In this document: piece after piece, positions 33,806-43,494 of the stretch
Layout: every line of letters begins with the position of its first letter
How positions within the stretch are numbered: position 1 is the first letter of the stretch
NCBI RefSeq assembly: GCF_026719705.1
Contig: NZ_JAPPRR010000001.1
Span: 310,001-374,000 of the forward strand
DNA length: 64,000 bases
Source: Pseudokordiimonas caeni
Lineage (GTDB): Bacteria; Pseudomonadota; Alphaproteobacteria; Sphingomonadales; Kordiimonadaceae
Reading direction: 5' to 3'
Program-made: the position numbers and the translations under genes
Notes under the pieces: generated by a model
The model's database searches: none
What the model was told of the DNA's origin: nothing
The model's input: only the letters and a program-made list of their open reading frames with translations

Positions 33806-34888
33806 TCAGTCGAGCCACGTCAAGCTCGCGACCGAGCTGATGCCGAGCCCCGGTGTTTCGTTGAGCGTGATGGACGGCCCCGCAAACCGGCTGCCGCCTT
33901 CGGCGGGGTCGTGGGTACACAGGGCGGGCCCATCCAGATCAATCCGCGTGATCACGTCGCTTGCGGCGGCTGCGAGATGCGCGGCGGCGGCGGCACTGAT
34001 CGAGGATTCCATCATCGCCCCCATCATGCAACTGGCACCGAAGGAACGCACGGTATCGACAATCGCGAGCGCGCCCCGGATGCCGCCCGCTTTCATCAGC
34101 TTGATATTGACGATATCGGCGGCACCCATATCAAGCACGCGGCGGGCCTCGGTAGCGTTGAAGGCGCTTTCGTCCGCGAGCACCGGCACATGGGTGCGCT
34201 TCCTGACGAAAAGAAGCCCGTCAAGGTCCGACGCCGGTACCGGCTGCTCGATCAGGTCAAGCTCGATCCCTGCCGTTTCGATGGCGTCCAACAGCCTGAC
34301 GGTTTCCTCCGCCGTCCAGCCCTGATTGGCATCAAGCCGGATGGCGGCGCGGCCACCGGCTGCGGCATGCACGGCTTTCACGCGGGCGAGGTCAAGGTCC
34401 GCATCGCGGCCGACCTTTACCTTCAGCATGCCGAAGCCTGCCTTGATGGCCGCGCGCGTATCCGCTTCCATCTTCTCGACACTATCAAGACTGATGGTGA
34501 TATCAGTCTCAAGGCTCAATGGGCCACCGCCCAGAAAGCCAGCGAGATGTTTGCCCGCCGCCCGCGCCTGCAGGTCGAAAAGGGCGATTTCGGTCGCGGC
34601 AAGCGCGCTCGTATTGCCCGGCGGCAGGGCGCTGAAATCAGGCAGTTCGTCGACAGGGCGGCCAATAAGGCCGGGCAGCAAATGGCTGCGCAGGGCCCGA
34701 AGGATGCTCTCGTGCGTTTCGCCGGTGATAGCCGCCGTCGGCGGTGCCTCGCCCCAGCCGCAGATGCCCGCGTCGGTTTCAAGCTTCAGGACGATATCTT
34801 CAACGGTATCGACACTGCGGAGCGCGGTCTTGAACGGCGTGACGAGCGGAACCTTCAGGAGACCAAGCCTGTAACCCGTGATCCGCAT
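33806..34888 (-). CDS. Dipeptide epimerase (enolase superfamily, L-Ala-D/L-Glu epimerase type)
   Basis: 360 residues from ATG 34888 (MRITGYRLGL); the 28-codon extension to 34972 is rejected as an unlikely leader. The enolase-superfamily active site is complete: the KxK pair in LKVKVGRDAD, metal ligands Asp in IRLDANQGW, Glu in LIEQPVP and Asp in LADESAF, and the opposite Lys in NIKLMKAGG. The DES phrase is typical of dipeptide epimerases that convert L-Ala-D-Glu from murein to L-Ala-L-Glu. The enzyme acts in the cytoplasm in wall recycling or dipeptide use. Specificity among dipeptides varies in this family and is not settled here. Confidence 0.88.
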   Translation of the reverse strand: MRITGYRLGLLKVPLVTPFKTALRSVDTVEDIVLKLETDAGICGWGEAPPTAAITGETHESILRALRSHLLPGLIGRPVDELPDFSALPPGNTSALAATEIALFDLQARAAGKHLAGFLGGGPLSLETDITISLDSVEKMEADTRAAIKAGFGMLKVKVGRDADLDLARVKAVHAAAGGRAAIRLDANQGWTAEETVRLLDAIETAGIELDLIEQPVPASDLDGLLFVRKRTHVPVLADESAFNATEARRVLDMGAADIVNIKLMKAGGIRGALAIVDTVRSFGASCMMGAMMESSISAAAAAHLAAAASDVITRIDLDGPALCTHDPAEGGSRFAGPSITLNETPGLGISSVASLTWLD

Positions 34889-35040
34889 ACCCGCTGATAC
34901 TCCTGAAGTGATATTTCCGCCACCATCGCACGCCCCGGCGCGGGCGTAAATATTTTGTGCGGTGGGTGGCACCTGCCTTGCGCCACAGGCATTTGTCCGG
35001 CACCTTGGGCGGCCTGATCGACTGCTATTCCGGGGGAAGT

Positions 35041-36450
35041 ATGGAAGGCTGGCTCACCGTTCTACCGCCATTATTGGTTCTGGCCTTGGTCTTGTGGAAG
35101 AAGGAGGTCCTTTCGGCGTTGCTGGTGGGTCTCTTTGTGTCGGAACTGCTGCTTCTGGTGTCGGGCGGTCAAAGTGGCCCGGTGGCGTCGGTGGGATTGG
35201 GGGCGCTGGCCACCATCGACCGGATCGTTGCCGTGGTGGCGGATGCGGATAATGCCCGGGTGCTGGTGTTCGCGCTGCTGATCGGGTCGCTCCTCGCCTT
35301 CATGTACCGCTCGGGCGGGGTGGCAGCGGTGATCGACCGGGTGGTCGGCATGGGGCTTGTGAAGTCCCGCCGCCAGGCCCTGGGGCTGACGGCCGTGACC
35401 GGCACGGTCATCTTCGTCGAATCCAACCTCAGCGTTCTGGCCTCGGGGCTTCTCTCGCGCGGGCTCTATGACCGCTACGGCCTCAGCCGGGCGCATCTCG
35501 CCTATATTGTCGACAGTACCTCGGCCCCCATCTGTATCCTCATTCTCCTGAATGGCTGGGGGGCCTTCGTGCTGGCTCTCCTTGGTGGCTATGACCTCGG
35601 GATGAGTTCGGCCTCCGTCCTCTGGGGCAGCGTGCCCTTCAACTTCTATGCCCTCATCACCCTCGCCATTGTCGTCTATTCGGTGGCAAGCGGGAAGTTC
35701 CACGGGCCGCTCGGCCGGGTGAAAGCCACCGAAGGCCGGATCGGGCCCGACGCCCATGAGGGGGCAGACGGCGGCCATGAGTATGCCCCGACCCGCTCCC
35801 GCTTCATGATCCTGCCGCTGCTCGCCATGATCTTCGGGATGGTCGGCTTCATGCTCTGGACCGGGAATGGCAGCATCGCGGCGGGCAGCGGGTCGCGCTC
35901 GATCCTTTATGCCACCGTGCTTGGCTGCCTCGTCGCCTATCTCCTTCTCGTCTTCGACCGGCGCTTCGGTCACAAGGAACTGGTGGAGATCGGCCTTCAG
36001 GGCATGAATGACCTGATGCCGGTGGTCCTGATCCTCCTGATGTCCATCGCCTTCGGGGCGAGCCTCAAGGCGCTCGGCACCGGGGCCTTCATCGCCGGGA
36101 TCGTCAGCGGCGGCATGGCACCCATCCTGATCGCCCCGGCGCTCTTCATCGCGGGTGCCCTGATGTCCTTCTTCACCGGCACCTCGTGGGGCACCTTCGC
36201 GATCCTCGTGCCCATCGCCATGCCGATCGTGCAGACGCTCGGCCTGCCGCCTGCCTTCATCCTCTCGGCTGTTCTGGGGGGCGGGGTGTTCGGTGACCAT
36301 TGCTCGCCAATCTCCGACACCACCATCGTCTCGTCGCTCGCCTCCGGCTGCGACCATCTCGAGCATGTCAGAACCCAGATCCCCTATGCCCTCACCGCCG
36401 CCGCCGTTACCATCGCGGTGTATCTCGCGGCGGGAATGGTGGTGCTGTGA
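35041..36450 (+). CDS. NhaC-family Na+/H+ antiporter-like membrane protein
   Basis: 469 residues with about 11 transmembrane segments. The late segment GDHCSPISDTTIVSSLASGCDH is diagnostic of the NhaC family. GGGGGAAG directly precedes the ATG at 35041, which excludes the 28-codon extension. Such proteins exchange sodium for protons, and some transport organic acids or amino acids. The stop overlaps the start of the next gene (GTGA), so it is cotranscribed with a secreted serine hydrolase. With the divergent dipeptide epimerase this could form a peptide or wall-fragment use set, with a transported organic substrate; that is speculative. Confidence 0.88.
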   Translation: MEGWLTVLPPLLVLALVLWKKEVLSALLVGLFVSELLLLVSGGQSGPVASVGLGALATIDRIVAVVADADNARVLVFALLIGSLLAFMYRSGGVAAVIDRVVGMGLVKSRRQALGLTAVTGTVIFVESNLSVLASGLLSRGLYDRYGLSRAHLAYIVDSTSAPICILILLNGWGAFVLALLGGYDLGMSSASVLWGSVPFNFYALITLAIVVYSVASGKFHGPLGRVKATEGRIGPDAHEGADGGHEYAPTRSRFMILPLLAMIFGMVGFMLWTGNGSIAAGSGSRSILYATVLGCLVAYLLLVFDRRFGHKELVEIGLQGMNDLMPVVLILLMSIAFGASLKALGTGAFIAGIVSGGMAPILIAPALFIAGALMSFFTGTSWGTFAILVPIAMPIVQTLGLPPAFILSAVLGGGVFGDHCSPISDTTIVSSLASGCDHLEHVRTQIPYALTAAAVTIAVYLAAGMVVL

Positions 36451-37967
36451 TCCTGTGGCGGTCAGCCCGGCCAGTTGTCCTTGCGGCCTGCCTCAGCCTG
36501 CCGGCTGCCGCCGGTGTGCCGGATGAAGCAGCGCTTGATGCGCTGGTGCCAGAGGCGCTCGCGGCGTTCGATGTGCCGGGCATGGCGATTGCCATCGTCA
36601 AGAACGGCGAAGTGCAGCTGATGAAGGGATATGGCCTGCGCGACGTTGCCGCCGGTTTGCCGGTGGACACAAGCACCTATTTCCGGCTGGGCTCCACGAC
36701 CAAAGCCTTCACGACGGCCGCGCTTTCGCTGCTGGTGTCCGAAGGCAAGCTTGGCTGGGGGGACAGGCTTGTCACCCACATGCCGGCCTTCCGGCTGTAT
36801 GACCCGGCGGTGACGGACGCCCTTACCGTGAAGGACCTGCTGACCCACCGGTCCGGCCTGCCGGCGAGTGCGGGGGATTTCATGTTGTGGCCGATGCCAT
36901 CCGGCTTCAGTCGCGCCGAAGTGATGGCAAACCTTCATCGTTTCAAGCCGGTGGCGCCCTTCCGCACGAAATACGCCTATAACAATGCCCTCTATGTGGT
37001 GGCAGGCGAGCTGGTGGCGGCGCTATCCGGCATGCCTTACGAGGATTTCGTGGAAGCGCGGCTGATGAAGCCGCTCGGGATCGATTGTTACGCGGGCGAG
37101 GTGCCAAAAGCAGTGCTTGCTGACGCAGCCGAGCCTTATGTGCCGTATGAGGGCAAGCCGCTAAGGGTTGATCGCAACCGGCTCGGCACCGGCACGCTCG
37201 TTATGGCAGCGGCTGGCGGCATTGCCTGCAACGCCGAGGGCATGGCGCGCTGGATGACAGCGCTTCTGGAAGGGGGTGATGGTGTGATCGCGCCCGAACA
37301 GATCGCTGAGATGTGGACGGGCGTGACCCCGATGCCGGTGTCGGTGCAGGATAAGGAACGCGACGGCACCAGCGCACGCAGTTATGCGCTCGGCTGGCGG
37401 GTGGCCGATGTGAAAGGGCATCAGACCGTGTCGCACACAGGTGCACTTCTTGGCACCCAGTCGCAGGTAATGCTGGTGCCGGAAATCGGCCTTGGCATCA
37501 CGCTTCTCAGCAACGGGACTAGTGGCGGGCCGCAGTCTGCCGTGATGCAGGCGCTGCTGATGCAGTATCTGGCGCCCGAAGAAGCGGACAAGGACTGGAT
37601 TGCCGCCTTCGCCCGCAAACCCTTCACCCCGCCTCCGATGCCCGAAACCGTACCGCTTGCCGCACCCGAGGACGCCTATATCGGAACCTATGCGGATGAA
37701 TGGTACGGTGGCGTAACGATATCACGCCGGAAAGATGGCGGCCTTGGCTTTGAAATGGCCCGTATGGCCGCCTTCAAGGGCAGGATGCGACCCATCGCCC
37801 CAGATAAAACCCTGATCAAGTGGGATGACCCGACGGCGGACGCTGATTTTATCGCGAAGTTCGATAGGGAAGGGGACAGGGTCACCGGCTTCCGGCTGAT
37901 CTACACGGCGGGTAGCAAGGGCGCTGTCACCGATCTTGATGCCATGTATTTCCGCCGGGTCGACTAG
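36447..37967 (+). CDS. Secreted beta-lactamase-family serine hydrolase
   Basis: 506 residues from GTG 36447, overlapping the antiporter stop by four bases. A signal peptide (PVVLAACLSLPAAAG) precedes a class C beta-lactamase-like domain with SxxK in RLGSTTKAFTTAAL, the Tyr-x-Asn motif in KYAYNNALYVV and HTG in VSHTGALLG. A C-terminal lipocalin-like extension (YIGTYADEWYGG, about residues 410-506) matches the DUF3471-type domain frequent in these enzymes. The family includes esterases, D-aminopeptidases and peptidases. A periplasmic role in trimming peptides or esters for the co-transcribed transporter is plausible. The 3' end is 3 bp from the convergent crotonase gene. Confidence 0.88.
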   Translation: MILWRSARPVVLAACLSLPAAAGVPDEAALDALVPEALAAFDVPGMAIAIVKNGEVQLMKGYGLRDVAAGLPVDTSTYFRLGSTTKAFTTAALSLLVSEGKLGWGDRLVTHMPAFRLYDPAVTDALTVKDLLTHRSGLPASAGDFMLWPMPSGFSRAEVMANLHRFKPVAPFRTKYAYNNALYVVAGELVAALSGMPYEDFVEARLMKPLGIDCYAGEVPKAVLADAAEPYVPYEGKPLRVDRNRLGTGTLVMAAAGGIACNAEGMARWMTALLEGGDGVIAPEQIAEMWTGVTPMPVSVQDKERDGTSARSYALGWRVADVKGHQTVSHTGALLGTQSQVMLVPEIGLGITLLSNGTSGGPQSAVMQALLMQYLAPEEADKDWIAAFARKPFTPPPMPETVPLAAPEDAYIGTYADEWYGGVTISRRKDGGLGFEMARMAAFKGRMRPIAPDKTLIKWDDPTADADFIAKFDREGDRVTGFRLIYTAGSKGAVTDLDAMYFRRVD

Positions 37968-37970
37968 GCC

Positions 37971-38762
37971 CTAGTCTTTGCTGTCGCCGAACTTGCCGTG
38001 GCGACCCGCGCCGCCAGCGAAGCGTTTGGCGCCGGCTTGCGCTTCGGCGGCAAGTACCGAGTATCCGCCTTTGCCCTCCGCGACAAGCGCATCCCGAAAG
38101 CCGAGGTCCCATTGGCTGAGTGCAGAGACACGGTCGGCCCGCATGCACATTTCCGGGAAGGCTGCGATTTCTTTGGCGAGTGCGATGGTAGCAGCGAGTG
38201 CCGTGCCATCTGCCACCACACGGTTGGCGAGGCCAAAGGCAAGGGCTTCATCGGCTTTCACCGGCCTGCCGGTGAGGATCATGTCCAGCGCGCGGCCCTG
38301 CCCGATGATGCGGGGCAGGCGCACGGTGCCGCCATCGATCAGGGGCACGCCCCAGCGGCGACAGAAGACGCCGAAGACGGCGCTTTCCTCGGCGACCCGC
38401 AGGTCGGCGAGAAGGGCAAGCTCCAGCCCGCCAGCGACGGCATAGCCGGCAACAGCGGCAATCAGCGGCTTTGAAAGCTCCATGCGGCTTGGCCCCATCG
38501 GACCGGAGCCGGTGCCGGTGGGCTCCACCTCATTGCCGCGTTCGGGGTCGCCTACACTCGCGAGATCAGCGCCTGCACAGAAGTTGCCGCCAGCGCCCGT
38601 GAGGACAGCGACCTTCAGGCTGTCGTCAGCTTCGAACGCCTCGAACGCAGCGCGCAGGGCATAGGCTGTAGGCCGGTCCACCGCGTTGCGCTTTTCCGGT
38701 CGGTTGATGGTGACGATGAAAATCGGGCCATCGCGTTCGGTCAGGACAAGCGCGTCTTCCAT
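37971..38762 (-). CDS. Enoyl-CoA hydratase/isomerase (crotonase) family protein
   Basis: 263 residues from ATG 38762 (MEDALVLTER). The crotonase oxyanion loop GAGGNFCAGADLAS and the AGGLELALLADL helix (carrying the first catalytic Glu position) are clear. The second catalytic Glu position of hydratases, usually in QPE, is Cys in FGVFCRRWGVPLIDGG. Classical hydration activity is thus uncertain and isomerase, hydrolase or other CoA chemistry is possible. It follows the Gfo/Idh/MocA gene with a one-base gap and is the last of a leftward run starting with a TonB receptor. Confidence 0.88.
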   Translation of the reverse strand: MEDALVLTERDGPIFIVTINRPEKRNAVDRPTAYALRAAFEAFEADDSLKVAVLTGAGGNFCAGADLASVGDPERGNEVEPTGTGSGPMGPSRMELSKPLIAAVAGYAVAGGLELALLADLRVAEESAVFGVFCRRWGVPLIDGGTVRLPRIIGQGRALDMILTGRPVKADEALAFGLANRVVADGTALAATIALAKEIAAFPEMCMRADRVSALSQWDLGFRDALVAEGKGGYSVLAAEAQAGAKRFAGGAGRHGKFGDSKD

Positions 38763-38763
38763 G

Positions 38764-39804
38764 TCAGATATCCCCAAGGGTGAAGGGAACCCTTATTGTG
38801 CAGCCCTTTTCGCTGCTTTCCAAGGCAAGCTCGATCAGGCGGAGGCCGGCGAGCGCATCATGGGGGCTTGCGGGTACTGGCGCGCCGTTCAGGATGGCGT
38901 CCGCCAGCGCACGGTAATAAAGCCGGTAGTCCCCGGCCTTTGTCTCCACCGGACGGCAGGACGTACCGTCATAGAGGATGCCATGGCAATCAGGTGCTTC
39001 CTTGCCCCAGTCATCACCGATGGGCAGGCGGCCTTCCTTGCGGGCGGCTTCCTGCGTGTCGAGGCCGTATTTTCGCCAGCTGCCCTTAGTGCCATCCAGC
39101 GCGAACCGCAGGTTCGGGGCGGCCACAAACGGGCTGGCATGCAGGGAGACCTCCTTGTCGCTGTAACGCAGCAGCAGATGGAACCAGTCGGTTGCTTCAG
39201 TATCCTCGCGTAGAGTGCGGCAGCGGGCGGTGATGGCGTCCGGCAGGCCGAACAGCACAAGCGCCTGATCGATCAGGTGAGGCCCAAGGTCGAAAAGGAT
39301 TCCATTGCCGAGCCCTGCTGACTCGCGCCAGCGCTTGGCGGCGACCGGGCGGAAGCGGTCGAATCTGGATTCGAGACTCCGCACTGCGCCCACGGCGCCC
39401 GATTGCACAAGCTCCGCCAAGGTCATGAAATCGCCGTCGAAACGCCGGTTATGGAAAACACTGAGGGTGAGTCCCTTGGTCTCAGCCAGCTTGATCAGAT
39501 CAGCGGCCTCGCCCGAGCGGATGGCGACGGGCTTTTCCACGAGCACATGCTTGCCAGCTTCAAGGGCGGCCTTGGCGAGCGGGAAGTGGCTGTCGTTCGG
39601 CGAGGTGATGACGATGAGGTCGGCGTCCGTGCCTGCAATCAGGTCCGGCCCTGTTTCATAATGGTGGATATGGGGATGGTCAGCGCGCAGCTCCGCCTGC
39701 CTTGAGGAAACGGCGACAAGCTCGAAGGCCGGATCAAGATCGATGAAGGGCAGGTGGAAGATACGCGCCGAGGCGCCGTAGCCGATGACGGCGGTGCGGA
39801 TCAT
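38764..39804 (-). CDS. Gfo/Idh/MocA family NAD(P)-dependent oxidoreductase
   Basis: 346 residues. The Rossmann N-terminus (RTAVIGYGASARIFHLPFI) and the EKPVAI motif with the conserved Lys mark the family; the C-terminal half (LESRFDRFRP) is the alpha/beta substrate domain. Family members oxidise or reduce sugars, inositols and related polyols in the cytoplasm. The start lies one base after the moaB stop (TGAGATG), indicating tight coupling, although no functional link with molybdenum cofactor synthesis is known. Substrate not assignable. Confidence 0.9.
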   Translation of the reverse strand: MIRTAVIGYGASARIFHLPFIDLDPAFELVAVSSRQAELRADHPHIHHYETGPDLIAGTDADLIVITSPNDSHFPLAKAALEAGKHVLVEKPVAIRSGEAADLIKLAETKGLTLSVFHNRRFDGDFMTLAELVQSGAVGAVRSLESRFDRFRPVAAKRWRESAGLGNGILFDLGPHLIDQALVLFGLPDAITARCRTLREDTEATDWFHLLLRYSDKEVSLHASPFVAAPNLRFALDGTKGSWRKYGLDTQEAARKEGRLPIGDDWGKEAPDCHGILYDGTSCRPVETKAGDYRLYYRALADAILNGAPVPASPHDALAGLRLIELALESSEKGCTIRVPFTLGDI

Positions 39805-39805
39805 C

Positions 39806-40336
39806 TCAGCTTTCCATCAGGCGGGGCATGATGTCGACAAGGTTGCAGGGCCGGTAGCGCGCGTCGAATTCGAACTTCAGGATATTGTCCCAAGCATCTT
39901 TCACGGCGCCGGTGGACCCCGGCAGCAGGAAGATGAAAGTACCGCGCACAAGGCCGGCAGATGCCCGCGACTGCAGGGTGGAAAGGCCGACTGTCTGGTA
40001 GCTCACCTGATGAAAAATCACCGAAAAGCCTTCGATTTCCTTCTCGAACAGGGGGCGCACGGCTTCAACGGTCACATCACGGCCGGTAAGGCCGGTGCCG
40101 CCGGTGGTGATGATGGCATCAATGGCCGGGTCATCGATCCAGCGGGTGACGACGGCTTTCACGTCCGTCTTGTCGTCCTTCACGAGTGCGCGGTCGGCGA
40201 GGATATGGCCAGCGGCTTCAATCCGCGCGGCAAGTGTGCTGCCGGACTTGTCGGTTTCCAGCGTGCGGGTATCGGACACGGTGAGTATGGCGATACGCAC
40301 CGGCTTGAAGGCGAGGCTTTCGTCAACTCCAGCCAT
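39806..40336 (-). CDS. moaB: Molybdenum cofactor biosynthesis protein B
   Basis: 176 residues of the MoaB/Mog fold: KPVRIAILTVSDTR at the start and the TTGGTGLTGRDVTVEAV loop that binds molybdopterin. Such proteins adenylylate molybdopterin or have a Mog-like role. GAGGAGAC precedes the ATG, and the gene follows moaA by 9 bp. Other moa and moe genes must be elsewhere. Confidence 0.92.
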   Translation of the reverse strand: MAGVDESLAFKPVRIAILTVSDTRTLETDKSGSTLAARIEAAGHILADRALVKDDKTDVKAVVTRWIDDPAIDAIITTGGTGLTGRDVTVEAVRPLFEKEIEGFSVIFHQVSYQTVGLSTLQSRASAGLVRGTFIFLLPGSTGAVKDAWDNILKFEFDARYRPCNLVDIMPRLMES

Positions 40337-40345
40337 AAAGTCTCC

Positions 40346-41383
40346 TCAGCCGCCGGTGACCGACATCTGCCGGGCAACGGCAGGATTGCGGTGGGTGGCA
40401 TCGATATGAAAATCATGCCCCTTGGGCTTGCGGCCGATGGCTTCATCGATGGCCGCATCAAGACCTGCGGCATCGGCGCCAGCGCGCATCAGGGCGCGGA
40501 AGTCGGCGGCATCATCCTGACCAAGGCACATGTAAAGCCGGCCAGTGCAGGTAAGCCGCACCCGGTTGCAGCCATCGCAGAAATTGTGGGTGAGCGGCGT
40601 GATGAAGCCGAGCCGTCCGCCGGTTTCTTCCACCCGCACATAACGCGCCGGGCCGCCGGTGCGGTGCGGGATGGGGGTGAGCCGCCAATTGGCTTCAAGC
40701 TGGCGGCGGACTTCCGAAAGGGGCAGATACTGGTCCATCCGGTCGCCGTCAATCTCGCCCATCGGCATGGTTTCGATCAGTGTCAGGTCCATGCCGCGCC
40801 CATGCGCCCATTCGATCAGAGCCGGGATTTCGTGGGCGTTATAGTCGCTGAGGGCAACTGTATTGATCTTCACCGAAAAGCCGGCCGCCTGCGCAGCATC
40901 AAGCCCGGCGATCACGTCCGACAGCACGGCGCGCCGCGTGAGGCGGGCGAAGGTGTCGGGGTCGAGCGTGTCGAGCGACACATTGATCCGCTTCACGCCG
41001 GCTTTCGCGAGCGTTTCGGCATGGGCGGCAAGCTGGGTGCCGTTGGTGGTGAGGGTCAGCTCATCAAGATTGCCAGCCTTCACTTCGTGCCCCAGTCGCT
41101 CGATCAGGGTTTCGATGCCCCGTCGCACCAGCGGCTCGCCGCCCGTCAGGCGGATCTTGCGCACCCCGCGCCGCATAAAGGCGTGGATCAGGGTATCCAG
41201 TTCCTCCAGTGTCAGAAGTTCGGCCTTCGGCAGGAAGGTCATGGCCTGTGGCATGCAATAGGCGCAGCGCAGGTCGCACCGGTCAGTGACGGACACGCGC
41301 AGATAGGTGATCGTCCGGCCCAAGGGGTCGATCAGGGGGCGGTTGCCCGCGTCTACATCCTGCATGTCGGCTAAAACATTCAT
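40346..41383 (-). CDS. moaA: GTP 3',8-cyclase MoaA (radical SAM)
   Basis: 345 residues. The N-terminal radical-SAM cluster is [11 protein letters not shown] (Cys-x3-Cys-x2-Cys). The second 4Fe-4S cluster is held by [18 protein letters not shown] (Cys-x2-Cys-x13-Cys), and the chain ends in the Gly-Gly tail (SVTGG) needed for activity. [12 protein letters not shown] is also typical. It performs the first step of molybdenum cofactor synthesis, GTP to 3',8-cyclo-7,8-dihydro-GTP. It lies between a TPR-sulfotransferase gene upstream (46-bp gap) and moaB. Confidence 0.96.
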   Translation of the reverse strand: MNVLADMQDVDAGNRPLIDPLGRTITYLRVSVTDRCDLRCAYCMPQAMTFLPKAELLTLEELDTLIHAFMRRGVRKIRLTGGEPLVRRGIETLIERLGHEVKAGNLDELTLTTNGTQLAAHAETLAKAGVKRINVSLDTLDPDTFARLTRRAVLSDVIAGLDAAQAAGFSVKINTVALSDYNAHEIPALIEWAHGRGMDLTLIETMPMGEIDGDRMDQYLPLSEVRRQLEANWRLTPIPHRTGGPARYVRVEETGGRLGFITPLTHNFCDGCNRVRLTCTGRLYMCLGQDDAADFRALMRAGADAAGLDAAIDEAIGRKPKGHDFHIDATHRNPAVARQMSVTGG

Positions 41384-41429
41384 GAAGCGACCTTAGCAAC
41401 GCCCGATGGGGGCGTAAAGCCGCGCTGCA

Positions 41430-43445
41430 TCACAGCTTCGGGATAAAGCCTTGAAAGCGGGCGAGGGTCGCTACCCCCAAAGCGTCGGCGAGCGGCTTGA
41501 GTTCGGCCTCCACCTGCTGCCACACGGCCACGCTTTTCCTGTAGATCGGCTGGCGGACCTGTTCGCTGCTTGCGGTGCGCACGGCGCGGTCGTTTTTATG
41601 AAACTCGAGACAGGCGGGTTCAAACGCCACGCCGACATGATCGAGGACCGCGCGGATGGTGGCTTCGGTGTCCGCCACCATTTCCTCATATTGCACGGTC
41701 AGCACGCGGCCCGGCAGGGCTTCGGCCCAATGATCCATCAGCCGCAGATAGGCATTATAATGGGCGCCGATATGAGCGAGATCGTAGCTCCATTCATGCC
41801 CGCCCGCGAAATGCTGCTTGAAGGCGCTATAGCCCGTGTCCATCGGGTGGCGGCGCGCATCGATGACGATGGCGCCGGGCAGGATCTTGTGGATGAGGCC
41901 GACCCGTTCGAAATTCGGGGGCAGCTTATCGATAAAATACGGTTTGCCGGTACGGAAGAGGGCCGTTTCCTCGATATAGGCACGGCCGAAGGCGGCCAGT
42001 TCATCGGCTGTCAGCGCGCCGATATTCGCCGGCCATTCGCCGCCCTCTTTCTGGCCTGCCGCGATGCGCATGCGCCGTTCGATCTGCGGCAGGGTTGGCA
42101 GTTCCATCGTGCCTTCGATCTGGCTGTGGCTCGCCAGTATCTGTTCAATGAGCGTGGAGCCCGACCGCGGCAGGCCGACGATGAAAATCGGGCGAGGCAG
42201 GGCGGGGTCGGCGGGAGCGGTTACTTTCAGATTGTCCCCCTTGAGGGCGCTGACCAGGTTATCGATGACGGCGTCATTTTCCGCCACGTCAAACCGGATA
42301 TCAGGGCGCAGGCGGGCGCCTTCGCTGTACCAGTGGAACGCGGCTTTGTGGTCGCCGTCATTTTCGAATGCCTTGCCAAGCCCATAGGCGGCTTGCGAGC
42401 GCTGCTCGCCCTTGAGCGCGGCATCCTGCGCCAATGTTTCCATTTGGCGGCGGTCATCCGCTGAGAAACGGTAGGTTTTCATGTCGGCCAGCGCCCACCA
42501 GGCAGCGCCGTTGCCGGGCACAATGCTGGCGCTTTCACGGTAGGCGGCGATGGCTTCATCGCGCTGCCCGAGGATTTTGAGGATATGCCCGCGCAGAAGG
42601 GCGATGCGGCCGCGTTCCTCGCCGTCACCGGCAAGTGTGAGGGCTGCGTCATAGGCAGCAAGCGAGGCCTCATATTGCCCGGCATGGCCATGCACCCGGC
42701 CGAGCGTCAGGTGGCTGCCCACGTCGCCGGGCATCAGGCGGGTCAGCATTTCGGCCTCTGCAATGGCACCTTTATAGTCGCCCGCTTCTTCAAGCGAGAC
42801 GATGAAGGCGCGCCGGAGCGGCATGTCAGCCGGGTAAAGGGGCACGGCATAGCCGAGGATTTTCGGTGCTTCTTCAATGGCCCCGACCTGGCCCGCAAGG
42901 GTCGCGAGCGTGCGGGCAGCGGGCGGATAACCCGGTTGGCGGGAGAGAAGCGTGCGGGCGATGCGTTCGGCCTCGCCGTACCGTTCGGCCTTCATCGCGG
43001 CCTCAATGGCGGTCCCGTCCTTGACGAACGGGTCGGTGTTGAGGGCGGCGCGGTAGGCCGCGAAGGCGCGATCCATGTCATCCGTCTCCAGATGCAGACG
43101 CGCGAGGAAGCACCAGCCGGGATAGAAGCTGCGGTCAAGCCCGACGGCGCGTTCGAATGCTTCGATGGCTTTGTCGGGAACGCCCGCCTGCATTGCGGCA
43201 AAGCCAAGGTCGGCGGCGGCGTCGCGGGAGCGCGGATGGTGGCTGACCGCACGTTCGAACGCGGTGAGAGCTGCCTGCAGTTCGCCGCCGCGCATCAGGG
43301 CGGTGGCATGGAGGCTGAGGAGAATTTCATCGGAAGGGTGTTGGGCGGCAAGCGGCGCCAGCTTTGCAGCGGCGTCGAGCGGGCGGCCCTCGCGGATCAT
43401 CCGGGCAGCAGCATCAACTTCGGCGGCATAAGGGGGCAGCGACAT
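41430..43445 (-). CDS. TPR-repeat sulfotransferase family protein (second)
   Basis: 671 residues: about ten tetratricopeptide repeats over residues 1-370, then a sulfotransferase domain. The PAPS loop FIVGLPRSGSTLIEQILASH stands near residue 420, the second nucleotide motif is IVIDARRHPMDTGYSAFK, and HIGAHYNAYLRLMDHW follows. No signal peptide. It is the downstream neighbour of a TonB receptor, the same arrangement as at 10893-14917, again with a hairpin in the gap. The acceptor could be a protein bound by the TPR scaffold, but this is unproven. GGAAGGATACCC precedes the ATG. Confidence 0.9.
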   Translation of the reverse strand: MSLPPYAAEVDAAARMIREGRPLDAAAKLAPLAAQHPSDEILLSLHATALMRGGELQAALTAFERAVSHHPRSRDAAADLGFAAMQAGVPDKAIEAFERAVGLDRSFYPGWCFLARLHLETDDMDRAFAAYRAALNTDPFVKDGTAIEAAMKAERYGEAERIARTLLSRQPGYPPAARTLATLAGQVGAIEEAPKILGYAVPLYPADMPLRRAFIVSLEEAGDYKGAIAEAEMLTRLMPGDVGSHLTLGRVHGHAGQYEASLAAYDAALTLAGDGEERGRIALLRGHILKILGQRDEAIAAYRESASIVPGNGAAWWALADMKTYRFSADDRRQMETLAQDAALKGEQRSQAAYGLGKAFENDGDHKAAFHWYSEGARLRPDIRFDVAENDAVIDNLVSALKGDNLKVTAPADPALPRPIFIVGLPRSGSTLIEQILASHSQIEGTMELPTLPQIERRMRIAAGQKEGGEWPANIGALTADELAAFGRAYIEETALFRTGKPYFIDKLPPNFERVGLIHKILPGAIVIDARRHPMDTGYSAFKQHFAGGHEWSYDLAHIGAHYNAYLRLMDHWAEALPGRVLTVQYEEMVADTEATIRAVLDHVGVAFEPACLEFHKNDRAVRTASSEQVRQPIYRKSVAVWQQVEAELKPLADALGVATLARFQGFIPKL

Positions 43446-43470
43446 GGGTATCCTTCCGGCGGAATAGAAA

Positions 43471-43494
43471 ACGGCGGACCCGAAGGCCCGCCGT
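43471..43494 (-). other. Intergenic hairpin between receptor and second sulfotransferase
   Basis: ACGGCGG (43471-43477) pairs perfectly with CCGCCGT (43488-43494) around a ten-base loop, in the 69-bp gap. On the minus strand no strong T-run follows, so attenuation or mRNA protection is more likely than complete termination. Confidence 0.5.

Noticed and set aside
35071-36366. 431-codon minus-strand frame opposite the NhaC antiporter
   Set aside because: Composition dominated by Arg, His, Gly, Glu and Asp, the mirror of transmembrane codons; no domain seen.
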